Assembly: GCF_006440675.2 (NCBI RefSeq)
Contig: NZ_CP083951.1
Coordinates: forward strand, 6,399,199-6,463,198
Reading direction: 5' to 3'
Origin: Mesorhizobium sp. B2-8-5
GTDB taxonomy: Bacteria > Pseudomonadota > Alphaproteobacteria > Rhizobiales > Rhizobiaceae
DNA length: 64,000 nt
The translations under genes were made by a program, and so were the position numbers. Position 1 is the first letter of the stretch, and the number at the start of each line of letters is the position of its first letter. Positions 38,260 through 47,249 of this stretch are shown here, piece after piece. The notes under the pieces are model-generated. The model saw nothing but the letters and a program-made list of their open reading frames with translations. It was not told where the DNA came from and did no database searches.

Positions 38260-38990
38260 CCTGCCTTCCCGCCCGGACCGACAAGAAACTCGGCCTCGTC
38301 ATCGACCTCGACACCTGCGTGGGCTGCCAGGCCTGCGTCACCGCCTGCAAGGAGTGGAACACCGGCGGCCACATGGCGCCGCTGACCGACATCGATCCCT
38401 ATGGCGGACATGTCGACGGCGTCTGGTTCAACCGCGTGCACAGTTATGAGCATACGACAGAGCTTGGCGGCCGCACGGTGAACTTCCCGCGTTCCTGCCT
38501 GCATTGCGAGCAGCCGGCCTGCGTCACCGTGTGCCCGACCGGCGCCTCCTACAAGCGCGCCTCGGACGGCATCGTGCTGGTCGACGAGGATAAATGCATC
38601 GGCTGCAAATTGTGCAGCTGGGCCTGCCCCTACGGCGCGCGCGAGTTCGATACCGATGTCGGCGTGATGAAGAAATGCACGCTGTGCGTCGACCGCATCT
38701 ACAACGACAATCTGGCCGAGGAGGATCGCGTGCCCGCCTGCGTTGCCGCTTGCCCGACCAGCGCCCGGCATTTCGGCGATCTCGGCGATCCGGCTTCGGC
38801 GATCTCGCAGCTTGTCGAGGAACGTGGCGGCGTCGCGCTGATGCCGGAGCTTGGCTACAAGCCGACCAACGGATATCTGCCGCCGCGTGCCCGCAGCGAG
38901 CGGGCGGCGAAGGTGGACGCACCGGCACTGGAGCCGATCAAGGCCGAGGGCGGCTTTCTCGGCTGGATCGATCGCATGCTTTCGAACTGA
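38256..38990 (+). CDS. soeB: Iron-sulfur subunit SoeB (four 4Fe-4S clusters)
   Basis: A 244-residue electron-transfer subunit. Four cysteine groups are visible: DTCVGCQACVTACKEWN, RSCLHCEQPACVTVCPTGA, DKCIGCKLCSWACPYGA and KKCTLCVDRI with CVAACPTSAR. The start at 38256 overlaps the soeA stop (ATGA), giving translational coupling. It passes electrons from SoeA to the membrane subunit. No signal peptide. Confidence 0.92.
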   Translation: MTCLPARTDKKLGLVIDLDTCVGCQACVTACKEWNTGGHMAPLTDIDPYGGHVDGVWFNRVHSYEHTTELGGRTVNFPRSCLHCEQPACVTVCPTGASYKRASDGIVLVDEDKCIGCKLCSWACPYGAREFDTDVGVMKKCTLCVDRIYNDNLAEEDRVPACVAACPTSARHFGDLGDPASAISQLVEERGGVALMPELGYKPTNGYLPPRARSERAAKVDAPALEPIKAEGGFLGWIDRMLSN

Positions 38991-38996
38991 CCGATC

Positions 38997-39935
38997 ATGC
39001 ATCCCGCTTTCTCGGTCGTATTCTTCACCACAGCCACAGGGGCCGGCTACGGCCTGCTGGCGCAGCTCGGCCTGCTTGGCGGGTTGGGGTACATCCCAGC
39101 CGATTTCTGGCTGGGCTTTGTCGGCATGGGGTTGGCGCTTGGCCTGATCGCGGCCGGATTGCTGTCGTCGACCGGCCATCTCGGCCGGCCCGAGCGGGCA
39201 TGGCGCGCCTTCTCGCAATGGCGCAGCTCGTGGCTGTCGCGCGAAGGCGTGGCCTCGGTCGCCACCTTCGTTCCGGCTGCCTTGTTCGGCATCGGCTGGG
39301 TGCTTCTCGGCCGCAGCGGCGGCTGGGTGGCGATCGCCGGCCTGCTGGCGGCGGCCGGCGCGGTGACGACAGTCTGCACGACGGGCATGATCTACGCCTC
39401 GCTGAAGCCGATCGCCCAATGGCACAGCCGCTATACTTTGCCGGCTTATCTCATTTTCGCAGCGATGACCGGAAGCGTTCTCGCCAACGCTTTGCTCCAG
39501 GGGTTCAAGCTGGGTTCAACGGCGGTGCTAATCTGCGCGTTGCTTGCCACGCTTATCGGTTGGGGCTGGAAGCTTGCGACCTGGCGCTACAATGACCGGT
39601 TGGAGATCCCGACCACGGCCAATACGGCGACTGGTTTGGCAGGCGGCACGGTGCGGTCGATCGAATGGCCGCACACCGAAGAAAACTATCTGCTGAAGGA
39701 AATGGGCTTTCGCATCGCCCGCAAGCACAGCGCCAAGCTGCGGCGGATCGCGCAAGGCCTGGCTTTCGTCGCGCCGGCTGCCCTGCTTGCCGTCGCGTTC
39801 GTCTTGCCGTGGCCCTTCGTGGCGATTGCGTCGGCGCTCGCGGCTATGTCCCAGCTCGCCGGCATGCTCGTCGAGCGCTGGCTGTTCTTCGCCGAGGCGA
39901 AGCACACCGTGACGCTCTATTACGGCCGCGAGTAG
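38997..39935 (+). CDS. soeC: Membrane anchor SoeC (DmsC-like quinone-reactive subunit)
   Basis: A 312-residue integral membrane protein of the DmsC/NrfD class with about eight helices. The first is FSVVFFTTATGAGYGLLAQLGL. The segment STGHLGRPERAWRAFSQWRSSWLSREG matches the DmsC signature. It starts 6 bases after soeB and should hand electrons to the quinone pool. It converges on the PdeM-like gene with only 4 bases between, so there is no room for a terminator. Confidence 0.9.
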   Translation: MHPAFSVVFFTTATGAGYGLLAQLGLLGGLGYIPADFWLGFVGMGLALGLIAAGLLSSTGHLGRPERAWRAFSQWRSSWLSREGVASVATFVPAALFGIGWVLLGRSGGWVAIAGLLAAAGAVTTVCTTGMIYASLKPIAQWHSRYTLPAYLIFAAMTGSVLANALLQGFKLGSTAVLICALLATLIGWGWKLATWRYNDRLEIPTTANTATGLAGGTVRSIEWPHTEENYLLKEMGFRIARKHSAKLRRIAQGLAFVAPAALLAVAFVLPWPFVAIASALAAMSQLAGMLVERWLFFAEAKHTVTLYYGRE

Positions 39936-39939
39936 TCTT

Positions 39940-40656
39940 TCACCCCGGGCGCAGCATGGAGCCCGAGATGGCGAAGATGCGCTCGGCGCCGAGCATATAG
40001 GCCATCAATGTTTCCAGCCGGAACAGGCCGGAATAGGCGCGGTCGAGCACGTTAAGGGAGCCGGTATAGGCGCCGAAGGCCGGCATGATCATGCGACCGC
40101 CGTCGCCGGCGAAGCAGCGCCGCCTGACCGAGCGGCCGCGCTGGACGATGCGCGCGCAAGGGTGGAGATGGCCGGCGATTTCGCCCTCAACCCACGTCTT
40201 CGACGGCTCATGACGGAAGAGCAGCGAGCCGATGGCGAGTTCCTTGACGGTCTCGCCTGGCAGGTCGGCGGGAGCATCCGGGTCGTGGTTGCCGGCGACC
40301 CAGAACCAGTCGCGGCCGGCCATCATCGCCTCCAGCCTTTCGCGGAAACTCGAATGCATGCGCTCGGCGCCGCCGCCGTCGTGGAAGGAGTCGCCCAGGC
40401 TGAGGACGATCCGCGGCTGGTAGTCGGCGATGACCGCCTGCAACCGCAGCAAGGTGGCGCCCGTGTCGTAAGGCGGGATCAGCGCGCCGCGCTTTGCGAA
40501 AGAAGAGCCTTTTTCGAGATGCAAGTCAGAGACGGCGAGCAGCCGCAGATCGGGGAAATAGAGCACGCCGCGCCGGTCGCAGACCGCGCGCTCACCGGCG
40601 ATGCCGACAAGGTCGGCCTCGGCGATCAGCGTTGCGCGCGACAGCGAAAAATTCAT
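39940..40656 (-). CDS. pdeM: Ligase-associated DNA damage response endonuclease PdeM
   Basis: A 238-residue calcineurin-like metallophosphoesterase. Metal motifs: LLAVSDLHLEKGSSFAKRG, LSLGDSFHDGG, VAGNHDPDAP, IAGHLHPCARI. This matches the PdeM family encoded with Lhr-type helicase and an ATP-dependent DNA ligase. GGAGGGG precedes the ATG, 17 bases after the helicase stop, so the two are co-transcribed. The ligase and exonuclease of the usual set are not in this window. Confidence 0.9.
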   Translation of the reverse strand: MNFSLSRATLIAEADLVGIAGERAVCDRRGVLYFPDLRLLAVSDLHLEKGSSFAKRGALIPPYDTGATLLRLQAVIADYQPRIVLSLGDSFHDGGGAERMHSSFRERLEAMMAGRDWFWVAGNHDPDAPADLPGETVKELAIGSLLFRHEPSKTWVEGEIAGHLHPCARIVQRGRSVRRRCFAGDGGRMIMPAFGAYTGSLNVLDRAYSGLFRLETLMAYMLGAERIFAISGSMLRPG

Positions 40657-40673
40657 CCCCTCCAGGCCTTCTT

Positions 40674-43205
40674 TCAGTCCGCCATTTCCGGCCCCATGGC
40701 CTCTTCGACGAGGGTGGCGGCATCCATTAGCAGTGTTTCATCCGCCTCGCCATTCACCGGCATCTTGCCGATTTCAAGCATGATCGGCACGGCCAACGGC
40801 GATATCTGCTCGAGATTCTTATGCATGATTCGACCGCGGATGCGCGAGAGCATCTCGGCAAGTCTGCTGACATCGAGCAACCCGGTCGCGGCATCGGTAC
40901 GGGTGGCCTGCAGCAGAATGTGGTCGGGTTCATGGCTGCGCAGCACGTCATAGATCAGGTCTGTCGACACAGTGACCTGACGACCGCTTTTTTCCTTGCC
41001 TGGGTGGCGCTTTTCGATCAGGCCGGAAATCAGCGCGCAGTTCCGGAAGGTGCGCTTCAGCAGCCAGCTGTCGGCAAACCAGGCTTCGAGGTCATCCCCA
41101 AGCATGTCCTGATCGAACAGTGTGGCCAGCGACGGTTTCCTGTTCTCGAACATCCAGCCCATGTCGGCCAGCGACCAGATGGCCAGCGCATAGTCGGTGG
41201 CGACGAAGCCGACCGGCTTGGCTCCCACACGATCGAGCCGTCGCGTGAGCAGCATGCCGAGCGTCTGATGCGCAAGCCTGCCTTCGAACGGATAGGCGAC
41301 GAGGTAATATCGGTTACCGCGTGGAAAAGTCTCGATCAACAGATCGTCGCGTTTCGGCAGCACCGACTTGTCCGCCTGGAACCGCAGCCAATCCGCGACC
41401 TGCTCGGGCAGCTTCTTCCAGCGTTGCGGGTCGTCGAGCATGGCCCGCACCTGCTCGGCCAGGTAAGTCGAAAGCGGGAATTTGCCGCCGCCGTAATAGG
41501 GAACTTTCGCATCGCTGCCGGGCGCGTTCGAGACGAAGCACTCGTTCTCGCGGATGCCTTCGAAGCGCAAGATCTTGCCGGCGAACATGAAGGTGTCACC
41601 GTGGGTCAAGGTCTCCAGAAACGCTTCCTCGATCTTTCCCAACACCCTGCCGCCGCGCGAGGCCGCTCCCCTGCTGCCGGCCTGGACGTAGCGAACGTTG
41701 AGCGCCGGCACTTCGATGATGGTGCCGACATTCAGCCTGTATTGCTGGGCGACACCCGGATTTGAAACCCGCCACAGGCCTTCCTTCGTCTGCCGGATGC
41801 GGGCATAGCGCTCGTAATTTCTCAGCGCGTAGCCGCCGGTGGCGACGAAGTCGATGACCCGGTCGAATGTCGGCCTGTCCAGGCTGGCGTAGGGTGCGGC
41901 CGTCCTTACCTCTTCGAACAACGCATCGGCATGGAACGGCGCCCCACAGGCGCAACCCAGCACATGCTGCGCCAGCACATCGAGCCCGCCATTGACCAGC
42001 GGCGGGGTGTCCTGCGCGCCGAGATAGTTGGCATCAAGCGCCGCCCGGCACTCCAGCACCTCGAAGCGGTTGGCCGGAATGAGGATCGCCTTGGAGGGCT
42101 CATCCATGCGGTGGTTGGCGCGACCGATGCGCTGCGCCAGCCGGCTGGCGCCCTTCGGTGCGCCGACATGCACGACCAGATCCACGTCGCCCCAGTCGAT
42201 GCCGAGGTCCAAGGTGGATGTAGCAACAATGGCGCGCAACGCGTTTTCACCCATGGCCTTCTCGACGCGGCGGCGCTGAGCGACGTCCAGCGAACCGTGA
42301 TGGAGCGCGATCGGCAAAGTGTCTTCATTGACGCGCCAAAGCTCCTGGAACAAAAGCTCGGCCTGGCTGCGCGTATTGACGAACAGCAGCGTGGTCTTGT
42401 GCCGCTTGATCTCGCGATAGATCTCGGGAGTGGCGTAGCGGGCCGAGTGCCCGGCCCAGGGCACCCGTTCTTCTGAATCGAGGATTGATATCTCGGGCTT
42501 GGCGCCGCCCGTGACGACGATGAGCTCGGACATGGCGCCGGGAGAAGCCTGACTGACCAGCCAACGCCGCAATTCGTCCGGTTCGGCCACGGTGGCTGAC
42601 AGGCCTATCGTTTGCAACCCGGGCACAAAGGCGCGCAACCGCGCCAGGCCAAGTGCCAGCAGATGGCCGCGCTTGGAGGTGACCAACGAATGTAGTTCAT
42701 CGAGCACGACATAGCGCAAATCCTCGAAGAAGCGCCTGGCGTCGTTCGAGGCGATCAGCAGCGCGAGTTGCTCGGGCGTGGTGAGCAGGATGTCGGGCGG
42801 TACAAGCTTTTGCCGCTGGCGCTTGTGCGAAGGCGTGTCGCCGGTGCGCGTTTCGATGGTGACGGGCAGTCCGATCTCCTCGACCGGCTTGCCGAGATTG
42901 CGCTCGATGTCGACGGCCAGAGCCTTGAGCGGCGAGATATAGAGCGTGTGGATGCCGCGATGCGCCTGGCCGGGTTTTCGCTTGGGACGGTTGGCGAGCT
43001 CGGTCAGCGACGGCAGGAAGCCGGCCAATGTCTTGCCGGCGCCGGTCGGGGCGATCAGCAGTACCGATTGGCCGCTTTGAGCCTTCGCCAGCAGCTCGAG
43101 CTGATGGACGCGCGGCGACCAGCCCTTTTCGCCGAACCATCTGACGAATGGCTCAGGCAGCAGGACAGCGGCATTCTGCTCGGCAAGGCGCGGCTGCTCG
43201 GTCAC
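40674..43205 (-). CDS. Ligase-associated DEXH-box helicase (Lhr family)
   Basis: A large SF2 helicase of about 843 residues. Motif I is LLIAPTGAGKTLAGFLPSL, the Walker B is VLDELHSL, motif III LSATVAEPDEL, with the C-terminal RecA-like part containing IVATSTLDLGIDWGDVDLVVHVG and QRIGRANHR. The winged-helix/Lhr core domain follows (YVQAGSRGAASRGGRVLGKIEE). It is shorter than E. coli Lhr, as expected for the ligase-associated type. The start is uncertain: a GTG at 43205 or a TTG at 43211. Confidence 0.92.
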   Translation of the reverse strand: MTEQPRLAEQNAAVLLPEPFVRWFGEKGWSPRVHQLELLAKAQSGQSVLLIAPTGAGKTLAGFLPSLTELANRPKRKPGQAHRGIHTLYISPLKALAVDIERNLGKPVEEIGLPVTIETRTGDTPSHKRQRQKLVPPDILLTTPEQLALLIASNDARRFFEDLRYVVLDELHSLVTSKRGHLLALGLARLRAFVPGLQTIGLSATVAEPDELRRWLVSQASPGAMSELIVVTGGAKPEISILDSEERVPWAGHSARYATPEIYREIKRHKTTLLFVNTRSQAELLFQELWRVNEDTLPIALHHGSLDVAQRRRVEKAMGENALRAIVATSTLDLGIDWGDVDLVVHVGAPKGASRLAQRIGRANHRMDEPSKAILIPANRFEVLECRAALDANYLGAQDTPPLVNGGLDVLAQHVLGCACGAPFHADALFEEVRTAAPYASLDRPTFDRVIDFVATGGYALRNYERYARIRQTKEGLWRVSNPGVAQQYRLNVGTIIEVPALNVRYVQAGSRGAASRGGRVLGKIEEAFLETLTHGDTFMFAGKILRFEGIRENECFVSNAPGSDAKVPYYGGGKFPLSTYLAEQVRAMLDDPQRWKKLPEQVADWLRFQADKSVLPKRDDLLIETFPRGNRYYLVAYPFEGRLAHQTLGMLLTRRLDRVGAKPVGFVATDYALAIWSLADMGWMFENRKPSLATLFDQDMLGDDLEAWFADSWLLKRTFRNCALISGLIEKRHPGKEKSGRQVTVSTDLIYDVLRSHEPDHILLQATRTDAATGLLDVSRLAEMLSRIRGRIMHKNLEQISPLAVPIMLEIGKMPVNGEADETLLMDAATLVEEAMGPEMAD

Positions 43206-43270
43206 GCGCAAGAGGTAGCGCGGCGGCGCGCAATCGCCAAGGAAAATCGGAACAAAAGGGGATCATGGTT

Positions 43271-43423
43271 CCTCGCCCCGTTACGGGGAGAGGATGCCGG
43301 CAGGCAGGTGAGGGGCTGTGCGCCAATGTTCAGAGGTTGGCTTGGTCAGCGCGAGCAATCGCAGGTTCGCGCTGACCCTCATCCGCCCTTCGGGCACCTT
43401 CTCCCCGTGAACGGGAGAGAAGG
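43271..43423. repeat. RIME-like two-armed intergenic repeat, copy 2
   Basis: The left arm 43271-43316 and right arm 43375-43423 are reverse complements with mismatches. Both match the arms at 645-820, including CATCCGCCCTTCGGGCACCT. The core (58 bases) is unrelated to copy 1. It lies between the helicase start and the NlpC/P60 stop, just 6 bases from the latter. Confidence 0.85.
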
Positions 43424-43428
43424 AAAGA

Positions 43429-44307
43429 TCAGGGCCTCCTGAACCCGGTCGGGCCGCCATAGAGGTAGCCGATGCGATCGACCGCCTCTTTCAGCCCCTC
43501 GCGCGAGACCAGCATGGTGTGGCCATTAGCGTGGATCATGTCGCGAGCGTCGGTCATGATCGCGACGTGGCCTTTCCAGAAGACGAGGTCGCCGCGTTGA
43601 AGTCCGGCAAAGTCCGGACCCGGCTCGAACGGCGTGCCGATGCTCGCTGCCTGCATGTCGGAATCGCGCAGCACATTCTCGCCAATCATGCGCATTGCCA
43701 ACTGCACAAGCCCGGAACAGTCGATGCCGAAGCCGGAGACGCCACCCCAAAGATAGGGGGTCCCCAGGAAGGTTTCTGCGACGGTGACGTAGTCCTCGGC
43801 CCGCTCAGCGATCGGCCGCAGATGGCCGGCGATGACCGCCTGGCCGGAGGGCAGCAACGCATAATGCGTGCCGCGCGTTTCGGCCGAACCGGTCACGGCC
43901 ACGGTCGAACTCATCGACAGCTGTCCGCTGATCGGAAAGCGCAGATCCGGTCCCGGATAGAGGAAGGTGCGCGGCACGGAGACGATGTGGGTCGGCGCAT
44001 GGTCGCGCGCGCCAATCAGATTATCGGCCACATAGCCGACATAGCCGTCGCGTTCGGCCTGCACCCAAGCCCAGCCTTCGGCATCCTCGAACACCAGCAC
44101 GTCGTCGCCGAACAGCGCCTGTGTGTTCACGCCCGCATCCGGGCGCGGCGCCTTGCGCAGATCGGCGACCGACACCGTGACCCGCGCCGGGCGGCCGGTG
44201 ACGAAGCGGTCGGCGGCGACCTCGCCCTTCAGCCTCGCATCGGCAAGGTCGGAGCGGAAAGCATGAAGGCGGGCATCCCTGGCGGTCAAATCGATAAATC
44301 CAGTCAA
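43429..44307 (-). CDS. NlpC/P60-family peptidase with SH3-like domain
   Basis: A 292-residue cell-wall peptidase candidate. An SH3-like region (VTVSVADLRKAPRPDAG) and a second similar segment precede a C-terminal NlpC/P60 domain. The catalytic cysteine is in FGIDCSGLVQLAMRM and the histidine in WKGHVAIMTD, with HANG downstream. There is no obvious signal peptide; it would act on cytoplasmic recycling products or be exported differently. A TTG start is the only in-frame choice, because a dispersed repeat lies immediately upstream. Confidence 0.88.
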   Translation of the reverse strand: MTGFIDLTARDARLHAFRSDLADARLKGEVAADRFVTGRPARVTVSVADLRKAPRPDAGVNTQALFGDDVLVFEDAEGWAWVQAERDGYVGYVADNLIGARDHAPTHIVSVPRTFLYPGPDLRFPISGQLSMSSTVAVTGSAETRGTHYALLPSGQAVIAGHLRPIAERAEDYVTVAETFLGTPYLWGGVSGFGIDCSGLVQLAMRMIGENVLRDSDMQAASIGTPFEPGPDFAGLQRGDLVFWKGHVAIMTDARDMIHANGHTMLVSREGLKEAVDRIGYLYGGPTGFRRP

Positions 44308-44320
44308 ATTCTTTGTTGGG

Positions 44321-44365
44321 GCATGATCTTATCCGAAAACCGGTTCCCACTTTTCGGGATCATGC
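44321..44365. repeat. Dispersed palindromic repeat C, copy 1
   Basis: GCATGATCTTATCCGAAAAC then CGGTTCCCACTTTTCGGGATCATGC. The ends form a hairpin, GCATGATC with GATCATGC. The edge CTCTAG follows and supplies the TAG stop of the MarR gene. Copy 2 lies at 44777-44845. I recall the same element in many Mesorhizobium intergenic regions. Confidence 0.85.
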
Positions 44366-44366
44366 T

Positions 44367-44717
44367 CTAGATGGGCAATTCATGCGCGCGGGCGACGATA
44401 CCATCGCCGAAGCGCTCGACAAAGAGCGCGCCTTCCACCGTGCGCCGGATCAGCACGTTGCGCTTGTCGAGCTCATCGCGATGGCGCGAGACCAGCTTCA
44501 GCGCTCCCATCGTATCCAGCGCGCGGGTGATGACCGGCTTGGTGACGTTGAGCTTGGCGGCCAGCCCGCGCACCGTATGGGGCGGCGGATCGAGATAGAT
44601 GGTGAACAGGATCGCTGTCTGGCGCATCGTGAGATCCGGCGCGCCGTCGCGCACCTGGACCAGCATCACCTGCTGCCACAGTCGCAAGGCCTGGCTCGGG
44701 CGTATCGAGATCGACAT
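44367..44717 (-). CDS. MarR-family-type winged-helix regulator
   Basis: A 116-residue protein, short for MarR (usually about 140-150). The winged helix is clear: DLTMRQTAILFTIYLDPPPHTVRGLAAKLNVTKPVITRALDTMGALKLVSRHRDE. The protein ends RAHELPI at a TAG supplied by dispersed repeat C, so a longer ancestral C-terminus may have been cut. Start MSISIRPSQ. Target unknown. It could co-regulate the NlpC/P60 gene just downstream. Confidence 0.85.
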   Translation of the reverse strand: MSISIRPSQALRLWQQVMLVQVRDGAPDLTMRQTAILFTIYLDPPPHTVRGLAAKLNVTKPVITRALDTMGALKLVSRHRDELDKRNVLIRRTVEGALFVERFGDGIVARAHELPI

Positions 44718-44776
44718 CGCCCAAGCATGCCGGCAAATTGTTTCGGTTCCGTTTCAGTGACGATTTGTTTTGTTCG

Positions 44777-44845
44777 ACCATGATCTTATCCGAAAACCGG
44801 CCCCCCACTTTTTGCTGCGCTGACCTCCGGTTCGGGATCATGGTC
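44777..44845. repeat. Dispersed palindromic repeat C, copy 2
   Basis: ACCATGATCTTATCCGAAAACCGG at the left and GGATCATGGT at the right, with a longer, altered middle than copy 1. Its right edge gives the TAG stop of the aminopeptidase gene, as copy 1 does for the MarR gene. Confidence 0.8.
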
Positions 44846-46209
44846 TAGCCAAAGCGATTGGCGATGACGCGCTCCAGCGCGCGAATGCCTTGCGCCTCGC
44901 CGCCGGTCAGGCCGTAGGGGCGGTCGGCCGGGTTCCAGGCGAAGATGTCGAAATGCGCCCAGCTGTGGGTTTTCTCGACGAAGCGCTTGAGGAAAAGGGC
45001 CGCGGTGATCGATCCGGCAAAGCCGTCCGTCGTCACATTGTTGATGTCGGCGATCCTTGAGGAAAGCTTCGCATCGTAGGGGCGCCACAAAGGCATGCGC
45101 CAGAGCGGATCCTCGACCGCGACCGATGCCTGGGCCAGATCGACGGCAAGCGTCTCGTCAGCGGTGTAGAAAGGCGGCAAATCGGGCCCCAGCGCGACAC
45201 GGGCGGCACCGGTCAGCGTCGCCATGTCGATCAGCAAAGCGGGCTGTTCCTCATCAGCCAGCGCCAGCGCGTCGGCCAGGATCAGCCTGCCTTCGGCGTC
45301 CGTGTTGCCGATCTCGACCGTGATGCCCTTGCGGCTGCGCAACACGTCGCCGGGCCGGAAGGCATTGCCGGCGATCGAATTCTCGACGGCGGGGATCAGC
45401 ACGCGCAGCCGGACATTGAGTTTCGCCGCCATGATCATGGAGGCGAGGCCCAGCACGTTGGCGCCGCCGCCCATGTCCTTCTTCATCAGAAGCATGCCCG
45501 ACGACGGCTTGATGTCGAGGCCGCCGGTATCGAAGCAGACGCCCTTGCCGACCAGCGTCACCTTCGGCGCGTCGCCCGGCCCCCAACTCATGTCGATCAG
45601 CCGCGGCGCGCCGGTCGAGGCCCGGCCCACGGCGTGGATCATCGGGAAGTTCCGCGCCAGGAGATCGTCGCCATGGATCACGGCGATATCGGCGCCATGG
45701 GCGGCCGCCAGCTTTCGGGCGGCTTCTTCCAGCTCGACCGGACCGAGGTCGCTGGTCGGCGTGTTGACGAGGTCGCGCGCCAGGAACACGCTGTCGGCGA
45801 CGCGGCGGACATGCGCGGCGTCGACGCCGTCGGGAAGCGCAAAGCGCAGAGCCTTGCCGGGCTTCTTACCGTAGCGTGTAAAGACATAGCCGGCCAGGAC
45901 AAGCGCGAGCGCCGCGAGTTCTGGCTGCGCCGGGCCCGACGCGAAATGCCAGTCGCCTTCCGGCAGCGTCCTTGCGAGCGCGCCGAGGGCAAGGGCGCTG
46001 TCGCCGTCGCCGATACCGAACAGCGCGCCGGCAAGGCCGCCGCCCTCGCCCGCCAGGACCAGCGTGCGCCCTGCCTCGCCGGAAAAACCGTTGGCCCTCG
46101 CCCAGGCGATAGCGGGCGGCGGCAACGCCGCGGCTTCAAGGGCGTCCTTTGCCACCAGATAGACAGGCAAGGCGGCTTCCGGCTTCTGCTCGACGAGTTC
46201 GACAGGCAT
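44845..46209 (-). CDS. Leucyl aminopeptidase family protein (M17)
   Basis: A 454-residue M17 metallopeptidase. The two-zinc active site motifs are intact: VTLVGKGVCFDTGGLDIKPSS, MKKDMGGGANVLGLA and the signature EIGNTDAEGRLILADAL. The N-terminal macro-like domain is shorter than in PepA, like the PepB-type alphaproteobacterial proteins. The family releases N-terminal residues from peptides in the cytoplasm. The stop TAG comes from the adjacent repeat. Confidence 0.93.
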   Translation of the reverse strand: MPVELVEQKPEAALPVYLVAKDALEAAALPPPAIAWARANGFSGEAGRTLVLAGEGGGLAGALFGIGDGDSALALGALARTLPEGDWHFASGPAQPELAALALVLAGYVFTRYGKKPGKALRFALPDGVDAAHVRRVADSVFLARDLVNTPTSDLGPVELEEAARKLAAAHGADIAVIHGDDLLARNFPMIHAVGRASTGAPRLIDMSWGPGDAPKVTLVGKGVCFDTGGLDIKPSSGMLLMKKDMGGGANVLGLASMIMAAKLNVRLRVLIPAVENSIAGNAFRPGDVLRSRKGITVEIGNTDAEGRLILADALALADEEQPALLIDMATLTGAARVALGPDLPPFYTADETLAVDLAQASVAVEDPLWRMPLWRPYDAKLSSRIADINNVTTDGFAGSITAALFLKRFVEKTHSWAHFDIFAWNPADRPYGLTGGEAQGIRALERVIANRFG

Positions 46210-46333
46210 GCAATGATCTCCGGCCGAACTGCTGAGTCGGCGCTTCTTAACGGTCCGTTAGGGTTAACAGAATATTTCTGCGGGAGGGAAGACGGCCAGC
46301 CAATGGCCGCACAGGAATGGAGACCGGGCGCCG

Positions 46334-47161
46334 ATGCCTACCAAAGCGTTGAACCTTACAGCCAAGCGTCTGATCACCACGGCTTTCATGGCGGCGCTTG
46401 CGGCCAGCGTGGCCGGTTGCGGCAGCACCAGCAAGTTCACCACGGGTTCCATCTCGCGCTCCGACAGCAGGCCGCTGGAAACGATGTCGTCCAGCGAATT
46501 GCGTACCGCCACGTCCAGGCTCGGCCAATCCTACGCCCGCAGCCCGAACGACAAGCGCATCGCGATGAACTTCGCAGCAGCGCTGCAGATGGACGGCGAC
46601 GCCGACCAGTCGCTGGCGGTGATGCGCAAGCTGGCGATCGCCTATCCCAAGGATCGCGAAGTGCTTGCGGCCTATGGCAAGGCGCTTGCCGCCAACGGCC
46701 AGTTCGAGCCGGCCCTTGATGCCGTGCGGCGCGCGCAGACGCCCGAATATCCGGACTGGAAGCTGGTCTCGGCGGAAGCCGCCATTCTCGACCAGATGGG
46801 ACAGAAGGACGAAGCGCGGCAGGACTATCGCAAGGCGCTGGAACTGAAGCCGAACGAGCCTTCGGTGCTGTCCAATCTCGGCATGTCCTATGTGCTCGAA
46901 GGCGACCTGCGCACGGCGGAAACCTATATGCGCTCGGCCGCGCAGCAGCCCGGCGCCGACAGCAGGGTGCGGCAGAACCTCGCGCTGGTCGTCGGACTGC
47001 AGGGCCGCTTCGACGAGGCCGAGAAGATCGCCTCGCAGGAACTGTCGCCCGAACAGGCGCAGGCCAACGTCGCCTATCTGCGGCAGATGCTCGCCCAGCA
47101 GAATGCCTGGAGCCAGCTGAAGGATCAGGACAAGGACAAGGCGAAAGTCGCCACGAACTGA
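46334..47161 (+). CDS. tadD: Pilus assembly lipoprotein TadD (TPR protein)
   Basis: A 275-residue outer-membrane lipoprotein. A lipobox cysteine follows TAFMAALAASVAGC (near residue 29). At least four TPR units follow, for example EPSVLSNLGMSYVLEGDLRTAETYM. TadD helps the Tad secretin assemble. It runs towards tadC and shares a bidirectional terminator with it; the rest of the locus is on the opposite strand. Confidence 0.9.
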   Translation: MPTKALNLTAKRLITTAFMAALAASVAGCGSTSKFTTGSISRSDSRPLETMSSSELRTATSRLGQSYARSPNDKRIAMNFAAALQMDGDADQSLAVMRKLAIAYPKDREVLAAYGKALAANGQFEPALDAVRRAQTPEYPDWKLVSAEAAILDQMGQKDEARQDYRKALELKPNEPSVLSNLGMSYVLEGDLRTAETYMRSAAQQPGADSRVRQNLALVVGLQGRFDEAEKIASQELSPEQAQANVAYLRQMLAQQNAWSQLKDQDKDKAKVATN

Positions 47162-47191
47162 CGGACGCTGCCAAGCGCCGACCGCTTCGAC

Positions 47192-47233
47192 AATGAAAAA
47201 AGCCGCGCGGGGGTCCGCGCGGCTTTTTTCATT
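47192..47233. terminator. Bidirectional terminator between tadD and tadC
   Basis: Perfect 19-base arms AATGAAAAAAGCCGCGCGG and CCGCGCGGCTTTTTTCATT flank GGGT. A-run and T-run on both sides make it work in both directions. Confidence 0.92.
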
Positions 47234-47249
47234 GATGCGAACGGCCCGC

